Positions 8,171 to 16,583 of a stretch of DNA of 64,000 nt are shown here, in pieces. The notes under the pieces were generated by a model that saw nothing but the letters and a program-made list of their open reading frames with translations, ran no database searches and had not been told where the DNA came from. Both the position numbers and the translations under genes were made by a program. The DNA lies in NCBI RefSeq assembly GCF_003334855.1, contig NZ_QOWE01000020.1:62001-126000 (forward strand), read 5' to 3'. Origin of the DNA: Larkinella punicea (lineage in GTDB: Bacteria > Bacteroidota > Bacteroidia > Cytophagales > Spirosomataceae). The first letter of the stretch is position 1; each line of letters starts with the position of its first letter.

Positions 8171-9544
8171 TTAATCCGTCGGTACCGTGGTCTTCTTCAT
8201 CGCAGCGATTCCCCCTTCCACATTCACCAGGTTGTCGAACCCTCTGGCTTTCAGGATCGAAGCCGCCACCATCGAGCGGTAACCACCCGCGCAGTGGATG
8301 TATAACCGCTCGGTTTTGTCCACTTCGGTCAGGTGCTCATTCAGCGTATCGAGCGGCCAGTTCCTGGCATCCCGAACGTGTTCGACGGCAAACTCGTCGG
8401 GCCGGCGAACATCCACGACGGTTCCTTCGCCATGTTGTCGGGCAAACGCATCGGCTGAGACGGAGTCGATGGCATCCACTTCTTTTCCGGCTTTTTGCCA
8501 CGACGAAAAACCGCCTTCCAGGTAGCCAATGCTGTGATCGTAGCCCACGCGGGCCAGTCGCCGAACGGCTTCTTCTTCTTCACCAACGGCGGTGACGAGC
8601 GCAATGGGTTGCTTCAAATCCGGAATCAACGCGCCCACCCAGGGGGCAAACTGGCCGTGCAACCCAATATTGATGGCGTTGGGAATAAAGCCTTTGGCAA
8701 AGTCCGGCGCGTCGCGGACGTCGAGCACCAGCGCACCGGTTTCGTTGACAGCCGCTTCAAAAGCCTCCGGCGACAGAGCCTGATGACCGCGCTCCATGAC
8801 GTCGTCGATGGCTTCGTAGCCTTCCTTGTTCAGCCGGGCGTTTTCCGCAAAATACGCCGGCGCTTTGGTTAACCCGTCGAGCACGGCCTTGATAAACTCC
8901 TCTTTCGTTTGCGCCCGCAGTGCGTAATTAAACCGCTTCTGGTTTCCGAGCGTATCGGTCGTTTCCTTGCTCATGTTCTTCCCACAGGCCGACCCGGCCC
9001 CGTGCGCCGGATACACGATGACGTCATCTTCCAGCGGCATAATCTTCATATGCAGGCTATCATACAGCATCCCGGCCAGATCCTGCTCGGTCAGATTGCC
9101 TTTGATGGCCAGATCCGGGCGACCCACATCGCCGATGAACAGCGTATCGCCGGTAAAAATCGCGTGGTTTTTGCCGTTTTCATCCACCAGCAGATACGTA
9201 GTCGATTCCGGCGTGTGGCCCGGTGTGTGCAAGGCTTTGATGGTCAGTTTTCCGAGTTTGAATACTTCGCCATCCTGCGCACGGTGGGACTCAAAACTGG
9301 TTTGTGCGGTTGGGCCGTAGACAATCGTCGCACCCGTTTTTTTGGCCAGATCAAGATGACCGGAAACAAAATCGGCATGAAAATGCGTCTCAAACACGTA
9401 CTTGATCCACGCTCCGTTGCGTTCGGCTTTTTTCTGATAAGGAGCGGTTTCACGCAAAGGGTCGATCACGGCGGCTTCGCCCTCACTTTCAATATAATAG
9501 GCTCCCTGAGCCAGGCATCCGGTGTAGAGTTGTTCGATGATCAT
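8171..9544 (-). CDS. Persulfide dioxygenase-rhodanese fusion (metallo-beta-lactamase fold plus two rhodanese domains)
   Basis: 457 residues in three parts. The N-terminal metallo-beta-lactamase domain (about 1-230) has the metal motif THFHADFVSGH near residue 53, HTPGHTPES near 107 and FTGDTLFIGDVGRPDL near 130, which are characteristic of ETHE1-type persulfide dioxygenases. A middle rhodanese domain (about 260-355) has no Cys in its active-site loop. A C-terminal rhodanese domain (about 365-457) has the active-site loop HCAGGYRS. This is the layout of CstB-type enzymes, which oxidise low-molecular-weight persulfides to sulfite and thiosulfate in the cytoplasm. No other sulfide-oxidation gene lies next to it. 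A short dyad at 9572-9592 may be an operator. Confidence 0.92.
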   Translation of the reverse strand: MIIEQLYTGCLAQGAYYIESEGEAAVIDPLRETAPYQKKAERNGAWIKYVFETHFHADFVSGHLDLAKKTGATIVYGPTAQTSFESHRAQDGEVFKLGKLTIKALHTPGHTPESTTYLLVDENGKNHAIFTGDTLFIGDVGRPDLAIKGNLTEQDLAGMLYDSLHMKIMPLEDDVIVYPAHGAGSACGKNMSKETTDTLGNQKRFNYALRAQTKEEFIKAVLDGLTKAPAYFAENARLNKEGYEAIDDVMERGHQALSPEAFEAAVNETGALVLDVRDAPDFAKGFIPNAINIGLHGQFAPWVGALIPDLKQPIALVTAVGEEEEAVRRLARVGYDHSIGYLEGGFSSWQKAGKEVDAIDSVSADAFARQHGEGTVVDVRRPDEFAVEHVRDARNWPLDTLNEHLTEVDKTERLYIHCAGGYRSMVAASILKARGFDNLVNVEGGIAAMKKTTVPTD

Positions 9545-9571
9545 CTCGGTTCAGTTCAATTGTGCTCATGC

Positions 9572-9592
9572 CCAAAGTTGGGGAAACTTTGG
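9572..9592. promoter_or_regulatory. Dyad upstream of the persulfide dioxygenase gene
   Basis: CCAAAGTT (9572-9579) and AACTTTGG (9585-9592) form a perfect 8-base dyad around GGGGA. It lies 28-48 bases upstream of the start codon at 9544, a reasonable place for a repressor or activator site. No regulator gene is nearby to pair with it. Confidence 0.4.
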
Positions 9593-9613
9593 CAAAGCCA
9601 GGGGTCATTTAAT

Positions 9614-9651
9614 AAAAGCGCCTAAAACTCAGTCGAGTTTTAGGCGCTTTT
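9614..9651 (-). terminator. Terminator after the amino acid permease
   Basis: A perfect 17-base stem (left arm 9614-9630, right arm 9635-9651, loop AGTC) starts with A residues and ends with T residues, so it works in both directions. It lies 20 bases beyond the stop of the permease gene at 9671. Confidence 0.85.
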
Positions 9652-9670
9652 TGACATCAGTAAAAAGGAA

Positions 9671-11242
9671 TTATTTCGCCCTCAGCTTGCTATGGTACCG
9701 TCCGTAGACGAAGTAAATCAACAACCCAATGCCCATCCAGACGATCAGGCGGGTCCAGTTTTCCCAGCCCAGACTCAGGATCATGGCCAGACAGATGAGC
9801 GCTCCCAACGGACAAACAATGAGATAAAAGGGCGTTTTGAACGGACGAACCAGATTCGGGTCGGTTTTGCGCAGAATCATGATGCCCAGACACACCAGCA
9901 CGAAGGCAAACAGCGTTCCGATGCTGGTCATGTCACCCACGACGCTATCGGGAATGAAGGCGGCAAAAATGGAAACGAAAACAAAAAATACCCACTGCGA
10001 ACGGTATGGCGTTTTGTATTTCGGGTGCAGTTTTGAGAAAATCGCCGGCACCAGTCCATCTTTGCTCATGGTGTAGAAGACGCGGGTTTGGCCCAGCAAC
10101 ATCACCAGAATCACCGAAGAAAAACCGGCCAGAATTGCTACCGTTACCATCGAAGCCAGCCATTCATAACCGGGCATGTAATGCGTAATGGCGTAAACAA
10201 CCGACGCTTCTCCCCCGTGGCCCATGAATTCTTTGTAGGGTGCCAAACCGGTCAGAACGTGCGAAAACAGAATGTACAGGAACGTACAGATCGCCAGCGA
10301 AACCAGGATACCGACAGGCATATCCTTCTGCGGATTCTTGGCTTCCTGCGCGGCTGTTGAAACCGCATCGAAACCGATGAACGCAAAGAACACGATACCA
10401 GCGCCCCGCAGCACACCCAGCCAGCCGTGGTTGAGCGGGTCGGCATAGTTGTGAATCTGGCCGGTGCTCAGCGTAGCCGTTCCCGCATCAGCCGGAATCA
10501 GATACGGCACGTGGTTGGCAGGGTTGATGAATTTCCAGGCGAGAGCGATGATCAGCAGCACAATGCTCACTTTCACAATCACGATGATGTTGTTGAACGT
10601 CGCCGACTCCTGCGTCCCTCTGATCAATAACATACTCAACATCAGTAGAATAAAGACCGCAGGCAGGTTGATAATTCCGTGTACACCCGCTTCACCGGCG
10701 TACATGCCCAGCCCGTCGCTGATCTGAAAGGGAGAGTGACACCATTGATAGGGTATATGAAACTTGAAGAAGTCGTAAAAGAGCGCATTGAGGTATTGCG
10801 ACCAGCCAATCGAAACCGTGGCCGCACCCAGCGCATATTCCAGCACCAAATCCCAGCCAATAATCCAGGCGATAAATTCGCCCATCGTGGTATAACTATA
10901 GGTGTAGGCACTACCTGCAATGGGAATCATCGACGCAAACTCCGCATAGCACAACCCGGCGAGCGCACAGGCAAAAGCCGCAATGGCAAACGAGATGGTA
11001 ACCCCCGGCCCGGCATGACCACCAGCCGCGGCTGCGGTTCGGACGAATAACCCGGCACCGATGATGGCCCCAATCCCGAGGGCAATCAGGTTCGTTGAGC
11101 TTAATGTGCGTTTTAAAGTTCCTTCCTGACTAATTGGATCCAGACTGTTGGGCTCGGCAGCCGTCTCTTCCATGAGCTTGCTGATCGACTTCTTCGCCCA
11201 GAGTTGATTTTTAGTTTGGGTTGATGCTTTGGTAGACTCCAT
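9671..11242 (-). CDS. APC-family amino acid permease
   Basis: A 523-residue inner-membrane protein of the amino acid-polyamine-organocation superfamily, closest in appearance to cationic amino acid transporters. The first membrane segment contains the family motif GIGAIIGAGLFVRT near residue 57. About 12-14 hydrophobic helices follow. The stretch DAVSTAAQEAKNPQKDMP in the middle is the typical loop of this group. The N terminus (about 45 residues) is polar and cytoplasmic. The substrate cannot be read from the sequence. It is a single gene with its own terminator, and SecDF upstream has a separate terminator. Confidence 0.93.
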   Translation of the reverse strand: MESTKASTQTKNQLWAKKSISKLMEETAAEPNSLDPISQEGTLKRTLSSTNLIALGIGAIIGAGLFVRTAAAAGGHAGPGVTISFAIAAFACALAGLCYAEFASMIPIAGSAYTYSYTTMGEFIAWIIGWDLVLEYALGAATVSIGWSQYLNALFYDFFKFHIPYQWCHSPFQISDGLGMYAGEAGVHGIINLPAVFILLMLSMLLIRGTQESATFNNIIVIVKVSIVLLIIALAWKFINPANHVPYLIPADAGTATLSTGQIHNYADPLNHGWLGVLRGAGIVFFAFIGFDAVSTAAQEAKNPQKDMPVGILVSLAICTFLYILFSHVLTGLAPYKEFMGHGGEASVVYAITHYMPGYEWLASMVTVAILAGFSSVILVMLLGQTRVFYTMSKDGLVPAIFSKLHPKYKTPYRSQWVFFVFVSIFAAFIPDSVVGDMTSIGTLFAFVLVCLGIMILRKTDPNLVRPFKTPFYLIVCPLGALICLAMILSLGWENWTRLIVWMGIGLLIYFVYGRYHSKLRAK

Positions 11243-11328
11243 ATAGAACCGAATAAAATTTTACGGATTAAATGTTTTGCAAAATAAGGCTTTTGTGGTT
11301 GTAGTCAATACAAGAAAACCGAAATATA

Positions 11329-11367
11329 AAAAAGGGATAAAGACGATCTCTGTCCTTATCCCTTTTT
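11329..11367 (-). terminator. Terminator after secDF
   Basis: A 16-base stem with one mismatch (11329-11344 with 11352-11367) and a 7-base loop, flanked by A and T runs. It lies 13 bases beyond the stop codon of secDF at 11380. Confidence 0.85.
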
Positions 11368-11379
11368 CGTTTAGCATCC

Positions 11380-14379
11380 TTAAGCTTTGGCGCGGGCTGC
11401 TTTGCCGGTTGCCGGCGGTTCCGGCGTGGCGGCAACTTCGTTGAGCTGGTCGCGGCTCAGGGCATCGACCACAATCGGCGTCGCCACAAACAGCGACGAA
11501 TAGGTTCCGACAATGACCCCGATCAGCATCGCGAACGAGAAACCGCGGATGGTTTCGCCACCGAAGAAGAACAGCACGATCAACACCAGCATGGTGGAAA
11601 GACCCGTCACGGCGGTGCGGCTCAGGGTGCTGTTCAAGGCGTTGTTGATAATCACCGGAATGCTTTCCTTGCGGCCTTTCGTATCGTTCAGGTATTCCCG
11701 AACGCGGTCAAAGACGACGACGGTATCGTTCATCGAATACCCCATGATGGTCAGCAAGGCCCCGATAAACGCCTGATCGACATCCAGTGAGAACGGCAAC
11801 CAGCCGTTGCCAATTGAGAAAATAGCCAGGATGATCAACACGTCGTGGAACAACGCGACGACGGCACCGTAGCCGAAAGCCAGCTTTTTAAACCGGATCA
11901 GAATGTAACAAAATACCACGGCAACGGCCAGCAAAATCGACCAGAGGGCGGAATAAATCAAGTCATTGGCAATGGCCGGACCTACTTTCTGCGAACTTTC
12001 GACGGAGCTTTTGTTGCCCTGAATTTTGCCCAGACCGGCGAGTAATTTCGTTTCCGTCTGTTTGTCGGCTTCCGGTGTGGTGGCGTCGGCCAGGTAGCTG
12101 GTCGTAATCTTGACTTGATTAGCAGCGCCAATGCCAGTACCACCATACGTTTTTACTTCGAGTGAACCGGGCAATTCATTTTCCAGTGCATTCCGCACGT
12201 CGTCGGTACTGACACTGTTTTCAAAACGAACGACATACGACCGTCCGCCTTTGAAATCGACACCCAGACCGAAGCCTTTGAAAATCACCGAAATGATCCC
12301 CAAACCGATGATAACCGACGAAATCGTGTAGTACAACTTCCGACGCGAAACGAAGTCGAACGCCGAATCTTTGAAGAGATTTCTCGACCAGCTCGTCCCG
12401 AAAGGCAGCGTTTTACCGTTCTTCACGTATTGTTCCAGAATAATCCGGGTAATGAAAATGGCCGCAAACAGCGACGTCAGAATACCGATGACGAGCGTGG
12501 TGGCAAAACCCAGAATCAGACCCGTTCCGAAAATAAACAGGATCACACCGGTTAAGAGCGTCGTTACGTTCGAGTCGATGATGGACGAATAAGCATTCGA
12601 GAAACCGTCGGAAATAGCCTGTTTGAACGGTTTTCCCAGTGCCAGTTCCTCCTTGATCCGCTCAAAAATCAGTACGTTGGCATCGACGGCCATACCAATC
12701 GTCAACACGATACCGGCGATACCGGGCATGGTCAAAACCGCCCCCAGCGAAGCCATAATCCCCAGCAGGAAGAACAGGTTAACAAACAGGGCAAGGTCGG
12801 CAATGAAACCGGCACTGCCGTAGTAGGCTACCACGAAAATCAGGACGATGATCAACCCCACTACCGACGAAAGAACCCCCGCCGAAACCGCTTCTGAACC
12901 CAGCGTAGCACCGACAACCGCTTCTTCTACAATGTTGGTAGGCGCAGGTAACTTACCGGCTTTCAGAATGTTGGACATATCCTTGGTTTCTTCCACGGTG
13001 AAGTTCCCTGAAATGCTGGAGCTACCGTTCGGAATTTCGTTCTGAACCGTAGGTGCGGTATACACCAGGTTATCCAGAATAATGGCAACCGGGCGGTTGA
13101 TGTTGGCCGCCGTCAGTGCACGCCATTTGCGGGCACCTTCCGCGTTCATCCGCATCGTTACTTCCGGACGGCCCCGGTCGTCGTAGTCGTTGGTGGCATC
13201 GACAATCACATCGCCTTCCAGGGGTGCTTTGCCGGCTGGTTTACGAATGAAATACAACGGCAGAATTTCCTTGTTGTCGTTGGTAACGATGGCTTTGCGG
13301 TCCCACATCAGAACGGCATCCGCCGGGAACAGGGCTTTTACATTGGCACGGCTCAGAATGTCGTTGGCACGAGCCGTATCTTTCAGGTAAACCCCCAATT
13401 GGTTCTGCGACATCGGCACGAACAGGCTCGTCAAAGCCGCGTTCTGGGCCGCTGTTGCCGAAGTATCTGACTTGGCACTGTCGCCTTTGGCAGTCTGGTT
13501 TTTCTGCGCTAACTGAGCCGCCAGCGAGTTGTCTTTTTTCGTCGTGTCCGTGGTTGCGGTCGTTGAAGCCGGTTTTTGGGTAGCTGCGATCTTCCGTTCG
13601 GCTTCCATCTGCACGAGGTACGCGCCCAGTTGATCCAGCCCACCGGCTACATCGTTCAGGGTATAGACTTCGGCAAATTCCAGTTTGGCCGCACCGGATA
13701 ACAGACGACGCACGCGCTCCGGATTGTCGACACCCGGTAGTTCGATCAGAATACGGCCCGAACCGGGCAACCGCTGAATGTTCGGGTTGGCAACCCCAAA
13801 CTTATCGACCCGCGCCTGAATGATCTGGAACGCCCGGCTGATGGAACCGTCGACTTCGTCGTTGATCAGTTTGCGAACTTCGGCATCCGACGACTGAAAG
13901 TTGATTTTGCCCCGGTTGGTGCTGTTGGCAAAAATCGTCGCCAGTTTCGTGTTTGGTGCCACCTCTTTGTAGGCGCTGATAAAATTATCCACAAATTTCG
14001 ATTGCCCCGATTTCTGGGCTTCGGTCGCTTTTTTCAGCGCCTGTTCGAATTTCGGATCACGGGTGCCACCGGCCAGACCGCGCAGGATTTCGGAGGGCGA
14101 TACTTCCAGCACGACGTGCATACCGCCCTGCAGGTCAAGACCCAGACCCAATTCGCGGGTGGTTACTTCTTCCAGCGTGTTGCCCAGATAAACCGGTTCT
14201 TTCCAGAGGGAATCGATGTAATGCTGTTTTTTGGTGATATCCACATCACCCTTCGTGTTGGTGGCATAGGTGGTCGCGTCATTTTTGATGCTGTTCGACA
14301 CGAACGTAAACGACAGATAGTAAATGCACAATAGCGCAACTACACCCGTCAGAATGAGTATTCCGACTCGGTTTTGCAT
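11380..14379 (-). CDS. secDF: Protein translocase subunit SecDF (SecD-SecF fusion)
   Basis: A 999-residue inner-membrane protein that uses the proton gradient to help pull secreted proteins out of the Sec channel. The N-terminal SecD half has TM1, the motif GLDLQGGMHVVLEV near residue 78, a large periplasmic domain and a six-helix block containing GMAVDANVLIFERIKEEL near residue 565. The SecF half begins near residue 660 with LYYTISS, has GVDFKGGRSYVVRF near 705, and contains the matching MNDTVVVFDRVREYL near 890. A Ser/Thr/Lys-rich insert of about 50 residues (KPASTTATTDTTKKDN region) interrupts the SecD periplasmic part. Fused SecDF is common in Bacteroidota. Confidence 0.97.
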   Translation of the reverse strand: MQNRVGILILTGVVALLCIYYLSFTFVSNSIKNDATTYATNTKGDVDITKKQHYIDSLWKEPVYLGNTLEEVTTRELGLGLDLQGGMHVVLEVSPSEILRGLAGGTRDPKFEQALKKATEAQKSGQSKFVDNFISAYKEVAPNTKLATIFANSTNRGKINFQSSDAEVRKLINDEVDGSISRAFQIIQARVDKFGVANPNIQRLPGSGRILIELPGVDNPERVRRLLSGAAKLEFAEVYTLNDVAGGLDQLGAYLVQMEAERKIAATQKPASTTATTDTTKKDNSLAAQLAQKNQTAKGDSAKSDTSATAAQNAALTSLFVPMSQNQLGVYLKDTARANDILSRANVKALFPADAVLMWDRKAIVTNDNKEILPLYFIRKPAGKAPLEGDVIVDATNDYDDRGRPEVTMRMNAEGARKWRALTAANINRPVAIILDNLVYTAPTVQNEIPNGSSSISGNFTVEETKDMSNILKAGKLPAPTNIVEEAVVGATLGSEAVSAGVLSSVVGLIIVLIFVVAYYGSAGFIADLALFVNLFFLLGIMASLGAVLTMPGIAGIVLTIGMAVDANVLIFERIKEELALGKPFKQAISDGFSNAYSSIIDSNVTTLLTGVILFIFGTGLILGFATTLVIGILTSLFAAIFITRIILEQYVKNGKTLPFGTSWSRNLFKDSAFDFVSRRKLYYTISSVIIGLGIISVIFKGFGLGVDFKGGRSYVVRFENSVSTDDVRNALENELPGSLEVKTYGGTGIGAANQVKITTSYLADATTPEADKQTETKLLAGLGKIQGNKSSVESSQKVGPAIANDLIYSALWSILLAVAVVFCYILIRFKKLAFGYGAVVALFHDVLIILAIFSIGNGWLPFSLDVDQAFIGALLTIMGYSMNDTVVVFDRVREYLNDTKGRKESIPVIINNALNSTLSRTAVTGLSTMLVLIVLFFFGGETIRGFSFAMLIGVIVGTYSSLFVATPIVVDALSRDQLNEVAATPEPPATGKAARAKA

Positions 14380-14451
14380 TGAAATAGAAAAAAGAGATGA
14401 GATTAAAGAATAAAGAGAACGCGAAGAGTGAAAAGCCGGGAGACATCGAAA

Positions 14452-14470
14452 AACCGTATTCAGTACGGTT
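14452..14470 (-). terminator. Short hairpin between the small membrane protein gene and secDF
   Basis: A 7-base stem (AACCGTA with TACGGTT) and 5-base loop are followed leftwards by TTTTTC. It lies 44 bases beyond the stop of the gene at 14514 and upstream of secDF. Confidence 0.5.
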
Positions 14471-14513
14471 ATAATTCTAGTATCTCTTGTCTAACCTCTC
14501 ACTTCTAGAAAAA

Positions 14514-14888
14514 TCAGGGCGCATTGATGGCGATGTGATGCCCGAAAACGTAGCGAAAAAACGAGAAATAAAAATAAGGGACTTCCGAATACCGGGGAAT
14601 AACCGTTTGTTTCAGGACAAAAAACAAGACGGGCGGTGGCAGCAGATAAACCGCCTGGGCGAAACCAAACGTCAGCGCGGGCGTGACAACAGCATCAAAC
14701 GAGGTCGCCTGAACGACAACCTGCTGGGCATCGGCGGCTTTCTTTTCCTTCTTCGGCGTTTGAACAGTTTGCTTTGCCGGCAGTTGTTCAACAGACAACC
14801 ACGAAGGCCCGCCCGATGCCACCAGGAGTAGCAAGCCAGTCAGGAAGAGGCTCATCAAACGAATATAATCGTTACGCTGTTGCTTCAT
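14514..14888 (-). CDS. Small membrane protein of unknown function
   Basis: A 124-residue protein. It has a basic N terminus, a membrane segment (LMSLFLTGLLLLVASGG), a Lys/Gln-rich linker and a second hydrophobic region (YLLPPPVLFFVL), and ends with an aromatic stretch and HHIAINAP. The coding direction is chosen over the overlapping opposite frame because only this one gives a membrane-protein pattern and a sensible ATG. It lies upstream of secDF on the same strand. I do not recognise the family, though the C-terminal pattern suggests a conserved Cytophagales protein. Confidence 0.65.
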   Translation of the reverse strand: MKQQRNDYIRLMSLFLTGLLLLVASGGPSWLSVEQLPAKQTVQTPKKEKKAADAQQVVVQATSFDAVVTPALTFGFAQAVYLLPPPVLFFVLKQTVIPRYSEVPYFYFSFFRYVFGHHIAINAP

Positions 14889-14989
14889 GGACGTTTAAAA
14901 TGGTTCGCCGGAACGAGGGGAACAAATTTCGTGATAGTTCGGCAAGAAAGCAAATCGGTTTTTTTCGGGTATTTTTTCAAGAAGTCCAC

Positions 14990-14997
14990 TAACTTTC
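14990..14997 (+). promoter_or_regulatory. Possible promoter -7 element of the nad operon
   Basis: TAACTTTC differs by one base from the Bacteroidota -7 consensus TAnnTTTG and lies 16 bases before the nadC start codon. No clear -33 element is seen. The divergent small membrane protein gene begins at 14888, so the 125-base gap must hold promoters for both sides. Confidence 0.3.
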
Positions 14998-15013
14998 GCC
15001 GAAATAATTAAAA

Positions 15014-15847
15014 ATGACATTACAGGAGTTTATCAAACTGGCCCTAGCCGAAGATATCGGCGATGGCGATCATACCTCGCTCTCGACCATTCCGGCCGAT
15101 GCCCAGAAGCGCGCCCGGCTTTTGGTGAAGCAGGACGGCGTGCTGGCGGGTGTTGAAGTGGCCGAAGCGGTTTTTCGGGAAGTGGACCCGGACTTGCAGG
15201 TTCATGTCAACATCCAGGATGGCTCGGCCATTCATTACGGCGATATTGTGCTGACGGTCAGCGGTCGGGCACAGTCGATTCTGAAAGCGGAGCGGCTGGT
15301 GCTGAACTGCATGCAGCGCATGAGCGGCATTGCGACCCACACCCGAACGATGGTAAACATGCTGGAAGGCACCAAAACCCGGTTGCTGGATACGCGGAAA
15401 ACAACGCCGAACTTCCGGATTTGCGAGAAAATGGCGGTCAAGATTGGCGGTGCCATCAACCACCGCTTCGGCCTGTTCGACATGATTCTGATCAAAGACA
15501 ACCACCTCGACTACGCGGGCGGTATCGAAGCAGCCGTTACCAAAGCCGTTCAGTATCTGAAAGCCACCGGCCGCACCCTGCCGATTGAAGTGGAAGTCCG
15601 AAATCAGAAGGAGGTGGAAGAAGTGCTGCGGATCGGGCAAATCGACCGCATGTTGCTGGATAATTTCGAACCGGCAGAATTGAAACGGATGGTGGAACTG
15701 ATCGACGGGCGGATGGTTACGGAAGCATCGGGCGGGATCAACGAAACCAACCTGCACGCCTACGCGGATTCTGGCGTCGATTACATTTCATCCGGTGCCC
15801 TGACGCACCAGGTCAAGAGCCTGGACATGAGCCTGAAAGCCTATTGA
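15014..15847 (+). CDS. nadC: Nicotinate-nucleotide pyrophosphorylase (carboxylating)
   Basis: Quinolinate phosphoribosyltransferase, the cytoplasmic enzyme that converts quinolinate and PRPP to nicotinate mononucleotide in de novo NAD synthesis. It has the usual length of 277 residues. Recognisable features are the N-terminal ALAEDIGDGDHTS, LNCMQRMSGIATHT near residue 98, the substrate-binding DTRKTTPNFR near 120, HRFGLFDMILIKDNH near 150 and the C-terminal EASGGI. It is the first gene of a five-junction rightward operon with nadA and nadB. A nucleotidyltransferase gene begins 3 bases after its stop. Confidence 0.97.
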   Translation: MTLQEFIKLALAEDIGDGDHTSLSTIPADAQKRARLLVKQDGVLAGVEVAEAVFREVDPDLQVHVNIQDGSAIHYGDIVLTVSGRAQSILKAERLVLNCMQRMSGIATHTRTMVNMLEGTKTRLLDTRKTTPNFRICEKMAVKIGGAINHRFGLFDMILIKDNHLDYAGGIEAAVTKAVQYLKATGRTLPIEVEVRNQKEVEEVLRIGQIDRMLLDNFEPAELKRMVELIDGRMVTEASGGINETNLHAYADSGVDYISSGALTHQVKSLDMSLKAY

Positions 15848-15850
15848 GAC

Positions 15851-16186
15851 ATGTTACACGATTATGTTGACATTTGCCGCGAGTTAGTTTTGTCAACTAT
15901 TGACTCAAATCGCTATGCCGTTTTTCTGTTCGGAAGCCGGGCGCGGGGCAATCACTTTCCTCATTCGGATATTGACATTGGCTTGTGGGGAAACGAGGAA
16001 ATGGATGCTCGGACCATGCTGGATCTTGAAGAAGCATTAGAGAACAGCATGATTCCTTATAAAGTTGATTTGGTTGATTTTAAGCGTACTGACGAATCGT
16101 TCCGGAAAGTAGCCCTGGAAAATATAGTAATATGGAACAGCCCTCCGGCCTTTCATTGGCCTTTAACGACTACGACCGTGCATTGA
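15851..16186 (+). CDS. MntA-like nucleotidyltransferase (antitoxin of a HEPN/MNT pair)
   Basis: A 111-residue minimal nucleotidyltransferase. It contains the full active-site motif GSX10DXD (GSRARGNHFPHSDID, near residue 28), so catalysis is expected to be intact. In characterised MntA/HepT pairs this enzyme AMPylates the HEPN toxin and silences it. That role here is inferred from the motif and from the next gene, which is a HEPN protein overlapping it by 55 bases. It starts 3 bases after nadC and so lies inside the NAD biosynthesis operon. The region looks more AT-rich than nadC, which suggests acquisition by transfer. Confidence 0.88.
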   Translation: MLHDYVDICRELVLSTIDSNRYAVFLFGSRARGNHFPHSDIDIGLWGNEEMDARTMLDLEEALENSMIPYKVDLVDFKRTDESFRKVALENIVIWNSPPAFHWPLTTTTVH

Positions 16187-16557
16187 CTAGTTTTGCCCGT
16201 GCGCTTCAGAAAGACCTAAGCTTGTATGATGAGGAGACACAGGATTTGTTGAAAAACGGGCAGATCCAAAAATTTGAGTATTGTTGTGAGTTGGCCTGGA
16301 AACTGGGCAAGCGCTACCTGGAAACCGAACTGGCCATTCTGCAAGTCTCACCCATCGGCGTATACAGGGAATTATTTTTAAATAACATTCTGAGTGAAAC
16401 CTCTTTTCAGGCACTTAGGGATACCATTCTTGACCGAAATTTACTTAGCCACGTTTATAAAGAAACCCTGTTCGCAACTATTCATGAAAAGCTGCCTGCT
16501 CATCTCAATACGCTGCAACAGTACCAACAGGAAATTACCCAAAAGGGAGATGACTAA
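16132..16557 (+). CDS. HepT/HI0074-like HEPN protein (toxin of a HEPN/MNT pair)
   Basis: A 141-residue helical protein of the HI0074 nucleotidyltransferase-substrate-binding group. Family features include a helix around [18 protein letters not shown] and, near residue 103, [11 protein letters not shown], which matches the HEPN motif RX4HXY of HepT-type ribonuclease toxins and their target tyrosine for AMPylation. The predicted start at 16132 gives a 55-base overlap with the preceding gene. No later Met could serve, and the residues from [10 protein letters not shown] onward match the family. nadA begins 26 bases downstream. Toxin activity is inferred, not shown. Confidence 0.87.
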   Translation: MEQPSGLSLAFNDYDRALTSFARALQKDLSLYDEETQDLLKNGQIQKFEYCCELAWKLGKRYLETELAILQVSPIGVYRELFLNNILSETSFQALRDTILDRNLLSHVYKETLFATIHEKLPAHLNTLQQYQQEITQKGDD

Positions 16558-16583
16558 TTTTCTCCCAAATTTGTTCACTTACT

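Noticed and set aside
14487-14831. A 114-codon plus-strand frame opposite the small membrane protein gene.
   Set aside because: The translation is Arg-rich and without structure, whereas the minus strand gives membrane helices and a plausible start.
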